Of a stretch of 64,000 nucleotides of DNA, positions 54,001 to 63,361 are shown piece by piece. The notes beneath the pieces were generated by a model that had not been told where the DNA came from, did no database searches, and saw only the letters and a list, made by a program, of their open reading frames with translations. The stretch's first letter is position 1. Every line of letters starts with the position of its first letter. This DNA comes from Aquila chrysaetos chrysaetos (lineage: Eukaryota; Chordata; Aves; Accipitriformes; Accipitridae), in NCBI RefSeq assembly GCF_900496995.4, contig NC_044008.1:7139276-7203275 (forward strand), written 5' to 3'. The position numbers were made by a program, and so were the translations under genes.

Positions 54001-57000
54001 GTAGGTACCTAAAATCAGGCTATGGGCTAAAAAGAGCCATGCTGATCGGTAATGAAAATTACCTGCCCAGGCTCAGATCATCAGACTTGAGGATGCTGTC
54101 AGGCAAAATGAGGAGCAGCGCTTCCTCAGCATTGAACCACGTTCTGCCATTGGGTACTCTGCCTCACAGCTGAGGCATGAAGACAGATTATTTAAGTAAA
54201 AGGTTTCAGCCTGTGTGATCTCAAATGAGCATTGTTTCTTCATCTGTCAAGATAAAATACATGTTTGTAGATATATCTCAGTGCCTTCTACCCTCAGGTC
54301 TTGTAAACTGCCAGATAGCCCTTTGTGTGTCAGATCCTCCGCCTTTCACACATACTTTTGTGGTTTGCAACTGTATTATTCATCGCTCCCTTTGTACGTG
54401 AGTTATAGGCAGCAAAAGAATATTGAGTGTTGCTGAGTGTGATTAATTTCCAGAGCCCATGCTCCTCATCAGGCTGGTTGCACAGCAACCTCACCTACAG
54501 AACGAGAGAAATGCCCAGTGTCTGCTTGTTTTAAATTCTTTCAACTCTAAATATGCATCTTGGAGAAGCTTGTTCTTTGATATGGTTGTGAATGAGAGCA
54601 ATCCCCTCCTTGTGCTTGCTTTAGTTACTTGAGAGACTGTACGGGGTAGGCTGCCACAGGTCCTGCTCGTTGAGTTGGAGGGTGGCATAGAAGCAGTGGT
54701 GGCCTGGTTGAGAATAAGCTTTTATGTGTCTGCTTTTCCTGTTACACTCTCTTTACCGAGCTCATCTGAGTTAGTGCCTGACTTCTCAGACAAGTCATCT
54801 TTTAAGGAAGAAACACTGTCATACAGTCTTCCAAGTTGGATGATCTGGAGACCTAGTCCTGAAGAGGTTATGTTGCAGGACTGGTAGCCTGTTTTCATTT
54901 GGACCCACTTCTGTTTTGGTTTTTTTTGCTGCTAGCAGTTCACAGTCGTTGTGCAACAGCTGACAAGCTTGAGAATCAGCTCTGCTGTTGCTCTTTGTAT
55001 TATCTCCCAGGTGTTAAAAACTTGTAACTACGTTCAAGACAAGTCGCTGTGGTAAGACAAAGAAGTGCAGTGAGTGCCTCCAGACCGCTGCTAGCTCACA
55101 GCTGCTGTTAATGTGCGAACTAGTGCTTGTGTCTCTGCCTTGTGAGCATTGTCACTGTGCAGGAAGGTGCAGCTGGAGTTAGGGAGATGTAACAGTTCAG
55201 TTTGCATTTTATCTATCTTTTAAATTCCTTTGAAAAGTCTTTGTCATAGGCAGTTCCTTTCAGCAGCATGTTGCTTAATGCTTTAGTAAAACAAAGTGTG
55301 AAGCTGACATGATATGGTAAATCTATTGGTTCCTGTTTTAGGATGAGAAAAAAATCTTATGTAATACAGGTTGGGTTTTTTCCCCTCCAGATATGCACAA
55401 CTTTGCTTTCCTGACTTGAGCATTTCTGTGCTCTCATATGACAAAGATTACTAATACCAGATGGCAGATAAATAGCTTTACTACTGCTCTTTAGTGCAGT
55501 GGACTACACAGTGCAAGTAATCTGAAACTACATTTAAATCATGACATTGCATATAAGACTTGAAAGAGCATTTAGTCTTAAGAAAAGAGATTTTGGTTAC
55601 TGACCCAGAGTTATATACATTCCCGTTAATGAGCCTTGAAAACAGATATTTAGTTTGTTTTGCTACATCTCATCAATTTGCAGCTACCAAAGCTCAGTGC
55701 AGATTTAAGGCCGTCTCAAGGAAAACAGTTGGTGTTGTAGATGGTGTACTGCTGTCTGCAGGGAGGGAGAAATACTGCTGGGTGCTCACAAAAAACAGGT
55801 GTCGCTTTCAGTAGTCTCAAAACCAATTTTCAGTTTTTTCCAGGGTACATTTCTTCTCTAGAGAAACGATTTTGAGTTCCTATGAAAAAGCTGAGTTTCA
55901 TGTACTTAGGGTGAGGAGGAGTCTCTGTGAAAGCCTTTCATAGGGAAGTCCTTTGTTAAGTATAAACACTTCTGATGCAAGGAAAAATTCTCTGAACTGC
56001 TTAACGAACTTTACCAGCCGTTGCTTCTGTCTGTGATTAAATTGGTTCATTAGCTTGTTTTTCTAGTGTGATAGAATGAATCTAAAATTACAGATTCCTC
56101 CTCCTGCTGCCTTGGAGCTAATAAGATGTCCCCATTAGCAAAAGTAAAACATCACTTATAATAAGAATTTGTGGCTGCCTTTTGAAGAGGAACAGAGATG
56201 GAAAATGATAGCAGAGCTTGCCCCTGTTCACTCTCTGCACCGATGGTGTCTATTTGTGCAGAGGTGTCGCACTAGAAGACCAGTGCTTCTTCATCCTTCC
56301 AAAACAAGAAAGAAACCACACGGGTCTGTGTCCCCACAGTTCGCAGTTTCTTTCGTAGCTGTCTGGTTTCAGTACTACTGTTGCAGTGCATTGGCTTCTT
56401 AAAATTTGCTCTGTGAGAGCTGTACCCGGTGGATCTGCCCTGAGAGACCTGTGAAAGCCTGCGTGCAACCACACGCTCACTGGTCACGGTGCTGGCTCAG
56501 TTCCAGTTTACAAGTAGCATCACTGGTTTCATCTGTGCTGGGACTCCCCCCACCTGCATGAGTAACTCGCTGTGGATGATAACAGAGCAGCCAGAGCATT
56601 TCTGTTCTCTATTGAACGGGTTTCCATGCATTTCCTATTCTATAGTGCGTTAGTGCCCGTGGGGGTAGCTTAGGCGGCGTGGGTGGGAGAGGAAGTCTCC
56701 ATGTTACTCCGTGACTGAAGGCTTCAAAAGCATCTTTGTAAGTTAGAAACCAGATCGCTGTAGTGTAAATCATTGAAGATGTTTGCTGTTCGTATCAAGA
56801 TAGGGAAGATCTTTTAAAGAAAGAAGATCCTTCAAGAATGAGGGAAAGAAAGAGAAAGCAAAATAAGATTTTAGTAGCTACACAGTCTTCAGGTTTGTTT
56901 TCAAATTCCAGTTGATCTTTAATAAACACAATAAAACCCTTCAGTCCTGCTTATGTTACAGCAACCTTTTTCTCTCCATATTTGATAGATCTGATTTCTT

Positions 57001-60000
57001 CCAGATGTAGTACTTGTTTTGCAAATTCTTACTAGCAGTTGTAGTCATATTTCATTATAATTTATTATAATGTTTTGTTTTATGAGAATAGATGACACTT
57101 TCTTGGGTAAGAAAAGATGGCCCTGTGCTGGGGGTTGTATCTTGAGATGACTCAAGGAATGCAAACTATTTCTTGCTCCCACACAGACGTCTCTGTTACC
57201 TTTAATGTGTCTGTTAGTCTCTCTGCTTTCATTTTTCAGCTGTAAAACAGGCATGCTGTTGTGCATGCTACCAGAACTGTTTGGAACACAAATGTATTAA
57301 AGATGAGGCAGGAGAAACTAGTCTGGACTACTAGTAATGGCTATATTAAAAATGCCTTTAAGTTATTCTTTATCTGTATCTGTGCAGCACCTTTCAGCTT
57401 TCATGATCTCCACTAGCATTTTGCAGACCCTGCTCTGTATGTTTAGAGTTCCTTCTGAGACCAAGAACAGCAATTCTTGTAGACTGCTGAATGTACAGCA
57501 GTGCTGAGGTGGCTTTTGATGGAAAGCAAAATCCCTGTTTGGGTAGGGGTTTTTGTTTGTTTGGGGGTGGTGTTGTGTGGTTTGTTTTGTTTTTGTTTTT
57601 GTTTTTTTTTTTTAATATATATGCCTTGTTCATGCTGTCTGGGGATCTTGGAGGACCATGGGGATTAGACAGAACTTCTGTGAACTCATCTGAAAGCACC
57701 TTGCATAGAATTGAATTCAGTTTATTTGAGCTCTATTTGATCTTCAGTTTAACAACAACAAAAAAAATTAGTAATTCATAGCTTGCTGTGTTTTAAAACT
57801 GTCTAACATAAAGGATGTTAGAATATTTTAAGTGCTTAAAACCAGGTGATTTCAATTTTGACATCTTTTTATCTAAAGACCAAGCATACTACAGTAATAT
57901 ATGTGTATTCTGATTTTTTTCTTCTTTTTTTTTTTTTTGGTCTTAATTCTGTGGCTTGTTGTAATTCTTCTATTGTTCCATCGCAGGGTAAGATTTGGTT
58001 AATAGATTTTAACCCATTTGGTGAAGTAACAGATTCCCTGCTATTTACATGGGAAGAACTGACCTCTGGGAAAAACTTGAAAGGAGACCAGGGTGAAGGG
58101 GAAGCAACAGAACAGGTACAGCCCTGCGGTGAGGGAGGCTGACTAACAAATCCCAACAGGCATTAGGGCCTTTTTTTTTTTTCTCTTTCTTTCTTTCTTA
58201 TAACCAAATTGTGATGCAAATCCCATTGAAGTGAATGGATTCCTTACATCATGAAACATAAACTCTTTGTAAGTAGAATCTACCATATTATACAGTAGTT
58301 AATCTGAACAACTATTGCATGCTGGTTTTAAATGCCTGCAAGGGAATCTTTAGTTCAAACAGTAAGTACAAGCCTATATTGCAGCTTTGACCACGTTGCG
58401 AAGAAAATGCCGTGAAACTTGCTTTTATGCAGTTTTGATGCGCTCTTCTCAGTTTCTCTTAAACTCTGTTACTTTTCTATTTAATCACTTAGTTCTGCTG
58501 TGTTCCTGATATCTGTCATACAGTTTCCCAGAGCTCTAGATTTATGTTTGGGGGAATGCAAAAAGAAGCTTAACTTCTGTCTCTCCCTCATATCGGATAC
58601 CCTCAGGGAAGCCGTGTCCTCTGGTTGAACTCCCTTGCAGAGCAGGGCTTTTCTATCCCTCTTCCAAGCTGCATTGCCTCTGTAAAAACAAATAACTTCC
58701 TGTTAATACAGAGAGGGAGGAATAATCTTAATTTATTTGTACTCCAACTTTTTTCTCACTGCATGCTTAAGACTTGCACATCTTAACAAGTCCTTGGACA
58801 GCATGGGCTTTTCTTTATTTTCTAGCTGTTAAACTGCATTAGAGCTAACTGAAATGACATGTTTTATTGAGCTGATTTTAACATTTGAGCTTTGCTTTAG
58901 TTCTGTTGCCATTTTCATAACACGTTGAAAGGGAAGTACTCCAGTCTGCAGGCTATCATTCATGCCATTTTCTCTTAGTCTCACTGTGTGGCTATTGCTG
59001 TATGAAAACCCATTCAATGAACCTTCCTGCTGAAAGCTGTGTCTACTTTGTTAAAATACTCCCAATTCTTGAGCTGTCCATGGGACATCTGAATTTTGTT
59101 TTGAGGATTTCTTTTTCTCAGTGCCAGATGCTTTACAAAGTTTTCTCTGGTGTAAGCCTGGATGAAAAGTAGAATGACTCATCTTCATGCTTCAGCATAC
59201 ATTGATCACAGAATCTGGTCTGAAGTTACTGAACTTCTGTCTTTAAAATGAAACTATTTATTGCCATACAGTGGGCAATTATGTTGTATGTCAATGTGTT
59301 CAACTGAAAATTATATCAGGTTACCCAAAACCTGTTGCTACAATTGTGCATTTAGAGATATTTTTGGATACTTTATAGAGATACTTTTCCCTTCAGTAAG
59401 TAGATTGGTTGGAAAACTTGGATCATAATTTCAGTAAAGTTATATTTGCAAACATGGGTTTAAACAAGGAACCTGTGAAGACAAGTTTAGGGATTTTATC
59501 ATAAATATTTTCTTTATCCACATATTTATGTAGATACTGTTGCACAAAGTTCCTTACAGCTCCATTGTTACAGCACTGTTATAAGTGTATGTGTATTAAA
59601 TGCATTAATAATTGATACAGTGTAGAAATTTTAAAGTGAGGGAATGAATGCCTTTATTTGACTCTTATTAACATTTTAACTTTTGCTTAAGTGGGCAGAG
59701 TTTTTAATGAGAAAACTACAATTTTTAGAAAGCGCAGGTTTACTTGAATGAATGCCAAATAAACTCATTGGCAAAGTGACTCAGACGATGTCATGGAGGA
59801 GTTCAAGAAATGCTGCTAGCTTTATTCACATACACTGTTCTTTTCTTATCAAATATCTTTTCCAAAGGACTATCCAGTTTTCCGTTGTACGAACAGTAAA
59901 GTCACTGTCCAGCCTAGCCCATACCTGAGTTACCGACTGCCGAAAGATTTTGTGGACCTTTCTACAGGAGAGGATGTTCACAAATTAATTGACTTTCTTA

Positions 60001-60627
60001 AACTGGTAAGAAGTAGTGAAAAAAATTTCTGACCTTCCATCTTTGTGACACAGCAACATCAAAGTGCCTGGAATTGTGCTTTTATAATTAACATAAATGT
60101 AAATACCAATGTAGTATAAATGGAAATGTATTTTTTTGAATGGCTGAAGCTAATGCTTTTAAGAACTTTAAAAGTTAGAAGTATATTAGGAAAAAACAAA
60201 CACTTGTTCCTTTTTCAATACAATTTCTTTGTTCCTTTGATGGACAGTGACATGAAAACATGACATCTTTGATTGGGAGGACAGGTTGTCTTCATCTTGA
60301 CCACTGACTTCTTCCACCACCATCATGTTTTCTGGTTCTTGTATATTCCTTTGATTAATGTATGGGGCAAATCTTGTTCTTTACTGGAAATAAAATCCTG
60401 TAGTTTGGGATGGGGGAGAGGGTTGATATTGCTCTGTTCCATTTGCTGGAAACATTATCTCTTACCATTCAAAAAATGGCTTAGAAATGCAGTCATTTTC
60501 TAACATCCATTGTACCTGGAAACACTTGTCATGATTTATTCGTGCTCTTACTTCAGATAACTGTGTCCTAACATTATGAACTCTCCTGTTCCATTGACAG
60601 AAAAGAAATCAGCAAGATGATGACTGA
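26950..60627 (+). CDS. CDC123: CDC123, eIF2 assembly factor (complete, 335 aa)
   Basis: ATP-grasp-fold chaperone that binds eIF2 gamma and promotes assembly of the eIF2 complex, so it supports translation initiation and cell-cycle entry (family knowledge). Coding join: 26950-27023, 28077-28148, 30844-30898, 31706-31738, 35261-35356, 36072-36178, 43958-44006, 45661-45736, 48711-48833, 52533-52561, 57987-58115, 59868-60005, 60601-60627, total 1008 nt. Human is 336 aa. An acidic linker is seen at about 50-78, the conserved [15 protein letters not shown] at about 101-115, [20 protein letters not shown] at about 167-186, and the nucleotide/metal motif [13 protein letters not shown] at 242-254. The protein ends in an acidic tail QQDDD. 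The ATG has A at -3. All introns are GT-AG and in phase. Confidence 0.97.
27024..28076. other. CDC123 intron 1: G-rich start, then AT-rich
   Basis: The first ~330 nt are strongly G-rich on the transcribed-sense strand with many GGG/GGGG runs; the remainder is AT-rich. No gene is seen. Confidence 0.7.
28077..28148 (+). CDS. CDC123: CDC123 exon 2, residues 25-49
   Basis: Acceptor TTTCTTCCAG, 72 nt, donor GTAAAG. Encodes [20 protein letters not shown] then VSG. Confidence 0.97.
28149..30843. other. CDC123 intron 2, contains solo LTR copy B
   Basis: A T/C-run lies at 28409-28424; otherwise AT-rich intron around the LTR at 29235-29816. No other gene. Confidence 0.7.
29235..29816 (-). mobile_element. 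Solo endogenous-retrovirus LTR, copy B (~582 bp)
   Basis: Same family and same strand as copy A, and aligns with it along the full length by eye. On the minus strand it begins GTCCTGGTTTCGGCTGGG, with the expected first T changed to C (TG to CG), and ends CCACAACA. It keeps TATATAAA (minus, 29544-29537) and ATTAAA (minus, 29371-29366). A short direct repeat GTCTT is seen near both ends (29231-29235 and 29816-29820), so the exact ends and target duplication are ambiguous. It lies antisense within CDC123 intron 2. Confidence 0.87.
30844..30898 (+). CDS. CDC123: CDC123 exon 3, residues 49-67 (acidic linker)
   Basis: Acceptor TTTGTTTTAG, 55 nt, donor GTCAGT. Encodes [18 protein letters not shown]. 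Confidence 0.95.
30899..31705. other. CDC123 intron 3, 807 nt
   Basis: AT-rich. No feature recognised. Confidence 0.7.
31706..31738 (+). CDS. CDC123: CDC123 exon 4, residues 68-78 (33 nt)
   Basis: Acceptor TTTTTAACAG, donor GTAAGG. Encodes [11 protein letters not shown], the end of the acidic linker; small but exactly in place relative to human WSDDENTATLT. Confidence 0.95.
31739..35260. other. CDC123 intron 4, contains a degraded LTR
   Basis: Contains the LTR piece at ~32790-33080 and a T/C tract at 32162-32178. A possible cryptic exon is discussed under findings. The rest is AT-rich without features. Confidence 0.65.
32790..33080 (+). mobile_element. Degraded, 3'-truncated LTR copy C
   Basis: Starts at a LTR-like end (TACTGGGGCTGGCTGGGATG then GAGTTAA) and contains GTTGCTGAACAGTGCTTGCA, CAGGACAGCTGACCC and CATCATGCTCAGCAATAAAA, blocks that I recognise from a common avian LTR type related to copies A and B. 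The 3' half is missing or too decayed to follow, so the right edge is approximate. It is in the same direction as CDC123, and AATAAA is at 33002-33007. Confidence 0.7.
35261..35356 (+). CDS. CDC123: CDC123 exon 5, residues 79-110
   Basis: Acceptor TTTGTTCAG, 96 nt, donor GTAAGG. Encodes [20 protein letters not shown] then [12 protein letters not shown]. Confidence 0.97.
35357..36071. other. CDC123 intron 5, 715 nt
   Basis: No feature recognised. Confidence 0.7.
36072..36178 (+). CDS. CDC123: CDC123 exon 6, residues 111-146
   Basis: Acceptor TTTTGTTTAG, 107 nt, donor GTAAGT. Encodes [20 protein letters not shown] then [15 protein letters not shown]. Confidence 0.97.
36179..43957. other. CDC123 intron 6, 7.8 kb
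   Basis: AT-rich, with a T-run at 41394-41412 and a short TG series near 42636-42646. None of the open frames has a recognisable product, and I identified no interspersed repeat by eye. Old, diverged repeats could be missed. Confidence 0.6.
43958..44006 (+). CDS. CDC123: CDC123 exon 7, residues 146-162
   Basis: Acceptor CTTTTCCAG, 49 nt, donor GTAGGA. Encodes [16 protein letters not shown]. It follows the largest intron of the gene (7.8 kb). Confidence 0.96.
45140..45385 (-). mobile_element. Old CR1 LINE fragment, reverse orientation
   Basis: The blocks GGTGGGAAGGGGCCTCAGGA, GGCTGCGCAGCCTCTATGAG, GTCCTCATGGTGAAAAAGTT and TGTCCAGTCTGAAC are the reverse complement of a CR1 3' region. It is more diverged than the copies at 23861 and 62191, so it is older or from another subfamily. 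Edges are approximate. Confidence 0.75.
45388..45452 (+). mobile_element. CR1 LINE 3' tail, forward orientation
   Basis: TTTGGACTAGATGGTCTTTA, GGTGCCTTCCAGCTG and CATTCTGTGATTCTATGA form a forward CR1 3' terminus, ending in the tail ATTCTATGA. It abuts the reverse fragment to its left. Confidence 0.8.
45661..45736 (+). CDS. CDC123: CDC123 exon 8, residues 163-188
   Basis: Acceptor TCCTCTATAG, 76 nt, donor GTAAGG. Encodes [20 protein letters not shown] then ENKLI. Confidence 0.97.
45737..48710. other. CDC123 intron 8, 3.0 kb
   Basis: No gene or repeat recognised. The minus-strand open frames at 47393-47811 have no known similarity. Confidence 0.6.
48711..48833 (+). CDS. CDC123: CDC123 exon 9, residues 188-229
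   Basis: Acceptor TTATTGACAG, 123 nt, donor GTAAGT. Encodes [20 protein letters not shown] then [20 protein letters not shown]. Confidence 0.97.
48834..52532. other. CDC123 intron 9, 3.7 kb
   Basis: Several T-runs (49411-49420, 49591-49604, 51713-51726, 52505-52519). The open frames here are unrecognised or shadows of exon 9. Confidence 0.6.
52533..52561 (+). CDS. CDC123: CDC123 exon 10, residues 229-238 (29 nt)
   Basis: Long T-rich acceptor ending TTTTCAG, donor GTAAGT. Encodes [10 protein letters not shown], leading directly into the catalytic-type motif of the next exon 5.4 kb away. Confidence 0.95.
52664..52710. repeat. Low-complexity A/C tract with CAAA repeats
   Basis: A short run of CAAA units and AAAACCCC-like blocks, reading AAACAAACAAAC in part. 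Confidence 0.75.
57549..57616. repeat. Low-complexity T/G tract with GTTTT repeats
   Basis: Repeated GTTTT/GTTTTT units merging into a run of T. Confidence 0.8.
57987..58115 (+). CDS. CDC123: CDC123 exon 11, residues 239-281 (ATP-grasp metal motif)
   Basis: Acceptor TCCATCGCAG, 129 nt, donor GTACAG. Encodes [20 protein letters not shown] then [13 protein letters not shown]; the D-F-N of IDFNPF is the metal-binding signature of the ATP-grasp fold. Confidence 0.97.
58116..59867. other. CDC123 intron 11, 1.75 kb
   Basis: A T-run with TTTC repeats at 58171-58199; otherwise AT-rich without features. Confidence 0.65.
59868..60005 (+). CDS. CDC123: CDC123 exon 12, residues 282-327
   Basis: Acceptor TCTTTTCCAAAG, 138 nt, donor GTAAGA. 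Encodes [20 protein letters not shown] then [20 protein letters not shown]. Confidence 0.97.
60006..60600. other. CDC123 intron 12, 595 nt
   Basis: No feature recognised. An AATAAA at about 60387-60392 falls inside this intron and could in principle end a transcript early. Confidence 0.6.
60601..60627 (+). CDS. CDC123: CDC123 last coding exon, residues 328-335 and stop
   Basis: Acceptor TTCCATTGACAG, then KRNQQDDD and TGA. Matches human KRNQQEDD. Confidence 0.95.
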   Translation, partial: KRNQQDDD

Positions 60628-62190
60628 GGTACCAAGAAGAATTACATTGAATTACAAGCAAGAAATGTGGCAAAAGCTATATTTAGCATAACTATTAAGC
60701 TATTGATTTAAAGAAAACCTGCTTTTTATAGTCAATGAAAGAACTGAAGAGCTGTTCATCCTCTGTGTCTGTTGGTTTATATAAAAGTGTAGAAGAGCTT
60801 TTTCAGGGAAACATGAAAGGTCAGGGTGAGTTCTCACTAGATTCCAGGTTAAATGCAATTACACCATGGTGCAAGCAAGCAACAATCTGAGTACAACTGA
60901 ACGACTGCTTTCCTATCTCATACTGTGAAGATTGATGCCATTGAAGTATGCCATTGGACTTTTCAGTGATAAATATGACAACATTTAATGCTTGTGCAGT
61001 TAAAACATCAAGCATTCTCTGAATTTAGGCACAGTCTTGCTTACAATATAGTATAGTCACAAGGAAAGAAAGGAATGTACCTTTTTTTTCTGTAGTAACC
61101 TTTTAAAATTGCAAATTGACTTGTTTTGTGACCACTTCTTATCCTTCCTTTATGTAGAAAAGAAGAGGAAAAAAAAAGTGGAGAAGAGATTTTTTTTTTT
61201 TCCTTTGTTATGAGGGCTAATACTTCATTTCAGAGAATAGCTATATAACTATAGCAGACTACTTAAGGTTTGAACATTTTGCATTTCAGGAATTTGAAAT
61301 TCTGAATGCATTTCAAGTAAAGTAATATTTTCACAGTAGCTAAGGTTATGAAATTTGTTAAACTTCACCAAATTTCATTTCATTTTCATAGTAAAGCTTT
61401 CTTGAAACTTACTTTTTAACATGATTACATACTAGACATCATCTGTGGCTTTAACAGAAATAGTTAGGCATAACATCAACCTGTAATTTTATATGTGGAC
61501 TCAGTCTTGTTTCTTTTGTATCACATCTCTGAGTTTCTTAAGAAAATAATTACTCTTTCAGCTCTTAAAATTCTGTATTCATTTGGTGGTTCTTCATGTT
61601 TTTTGTGTAAAAGGAAGCTTGGCTAAATCTGGGGCAACAGAAGCTCTTGTTACCGATTGCTGTTACTTGGGAGGTGGGGGGTGGACAGTTTCAGATGAAG
61701 AACCAGCTAACTTCTGGAAATAAGTGCTTGCATGGCATCAGTAATTTGTTAACAGTGTGCATAATTCCTGTTGAAATGAAAGGACATTTGGAGGTGCTCA
61801 TAGCCCCTGGAAGCTGGTTCCTATTTCAAACCAGTTATGTGATACTTTGTGTGTGTATATAAAGCTGTTCATGTTCCTTGCCTTGCTTTTGCTGTCAAAT
61901 TGATATGGTGCTCGGTTACAATCTGTTCTTAGATGTAAATCTGAGCTTAGATGTTAAATTATTACTTACTGTCTGTATTTAGCTTCAGTTTTGAATGAAT
62001 ACTTACTCTAGGTAAAGATTATGCAGATTAAGAATCCAGTTCTACTAAATACATTGATGAAACATCACAGATTAAAGCTCCTGCAGGCTGAGAGTACAAG
62101 ATCTGCCCTACTCTTGAAGCAATGGAATCTTCTTAATAGCTTTTTGTACACAAAGTAGATGATCATTAACTTAGGGCTGGGCTATCAAAT
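60628..62190. other. CDC123 3' UTR and downstream intergenic DNA
   Basis: AT-rich. I found no canonical AATAAA between the stop codon and 62190; variants such as GATAAA (near 60968), AATATA (near 61046) or ATTAAA (62071-62076) are candidates. The CDC123 3' end therefore cannot be placed with confidence. Confidence 0.5.
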
Positions 62191-63318
62191 CACAGAATGG
62201 TTTGGGATGGAAGGGACCTTAAAGATCATCTAGTCCCAACCCCCCTGCCATGGGCAGGGACACCTTCCACCAGACCAGGTTGCTCAAAGCCCCATCCAGC
62301 CTGGCCTTGAACACTGCCAGGGATGGGGCAGCCACAGCTTCTCTGGGCAACCTGTGCCAGTGCCTCACCACCCTCACAGGGAAGAACTTCATCCTTACAT
62401 CTAATCTAAATCTCCCCTCTCTCAGTTTAAATCCATTACCCCTTGTCCTATCACTACATGCCCTTGTAAAAAGTCCCTCACTGGCTTTCTTGTGGGCCCC
62501 CTTTAGGTACTGGAAGGCTGCTATAGGGTCTCCCTGGAGCCTTCTCTTCTCCAGACTGAACAATCCCAACTCTCTCAGCCTGTCTTTGTAGGAGAGATGT
62601 TCTAGCCCTCTGATCATCTTCATGGCCCTCCTCTGGACTCGCTTGAGCAGGTCTGTGTCCTTATGTTGGAGGCCCCAGAGCTGGACACAGTACTCTATGT
62701 GGGATCTCATGAGAGCAGAGTGGAGGGGCAGAATCACCTCCCTTTACCTGCTGGCCACACTTCTTTTGACGCAGCACAGGGTACAGTTGGCTTTCTGGGC
62801 TGTGAGCACATGTTGCCGGCTCATTTTGAGCGTCTTGTCAATCAACAACCCCAACTCCTTCTCTGCAGAGCTGCTCTCAATCCATTCATCGCCCAGCCTG
62901 TATTTGTGCTTGGGATTGCCCTGACCCATGTTCAGGACCTTGCACTTGACCTTATTGAACTTCATGAGGTTCGCACAGTCCCACCTCTCAAGCCTGTCGA
63001 GGTCCCTCTGGATGGCATCCCTTCCCTCCAGCGTGTCAACCGCACCACACAGCTTGGTGTCATCGGCAAACTTGCTGAGGTTGCACTCAATCCCACTGTC
63101 CATGTCGCCAACAAAGATGTTAAACAGCGCTGGTCCCATTACCGACCTCTGAGGAATGCCAGCGTCAGTGGTCTCCACTCAGACATCGAGCCATTGACGA
63201 CAAGTCTGACTGTGACCATCCAGCCAATTCTTTATCCACCGAGTGGTCCATCCGTCAAATCCATGTCTCTCCAATTTAGAGACAAGGATGTTGTGTAGGA
63301 CAGTGTCAAATGCTATAG
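62191..63318 (-). mobile_element. CR1 LINE, 5'-truncated, with reverse-transcriptase remnant (~1.13 kb)
   Basis: The left edge, CACAGAATGGTTTGGGATGG, is the reverse complement of the CR1 3' end. The same order of blocks as at 23861-24429 follows, then continues about 0.55 kb further into coding sequence. The element fades at about 63318, so only the 3' part of ORF2 remains. Conservation of long blocks suggests a fairly young copy. Confidence 0.93.
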
Positions 63319-63361
63319 CTAATCCTGCCATACTATAGGACTTTGGATGAGTTTTTCTCAC
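62219..63361 (-). pseudogene. CR1 ORF2 C-terminal reverse-transcriptase remnant (broken)
   Basis: Minus-strand frames 63178-62744 and 62737-62219 together cover the end of a non-LTR reverse transcriptase. The first has GPALFNIFVGDMD and the active-site type motif KFADDTKLCG, then RLERWDCANLMKFN. The second has [11 protein letters not shown] and [20 protein letters not shown]. The reading frame shifts near 62740, and a short upstream frame (63361-63179, ends in WIKNWLDGHSQ and onward) is separate. No N-terminal part or endonuclease domain is present, so the copy is dead. Confidence 0.88.

Larger units (their letters stand above)
52562..57986. other. CDC123 intron 10, 5.4 kb
   Basis: Low-complexity A/C tract at 52664-52710, a C-run at 53180-53190, a G/T-rich tract at 57549-57616 and a T-run at 57926-57940. 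No gene recognised. Confidence 0.6.

Noticed and set aside
62663-63298. Plus-strand 211-aa open frame, the longest in the window
   Set aside because: It is antisense to the CR1 reverse-transcriptase frame, which carries the recognisable protein motifs on the minus strand.
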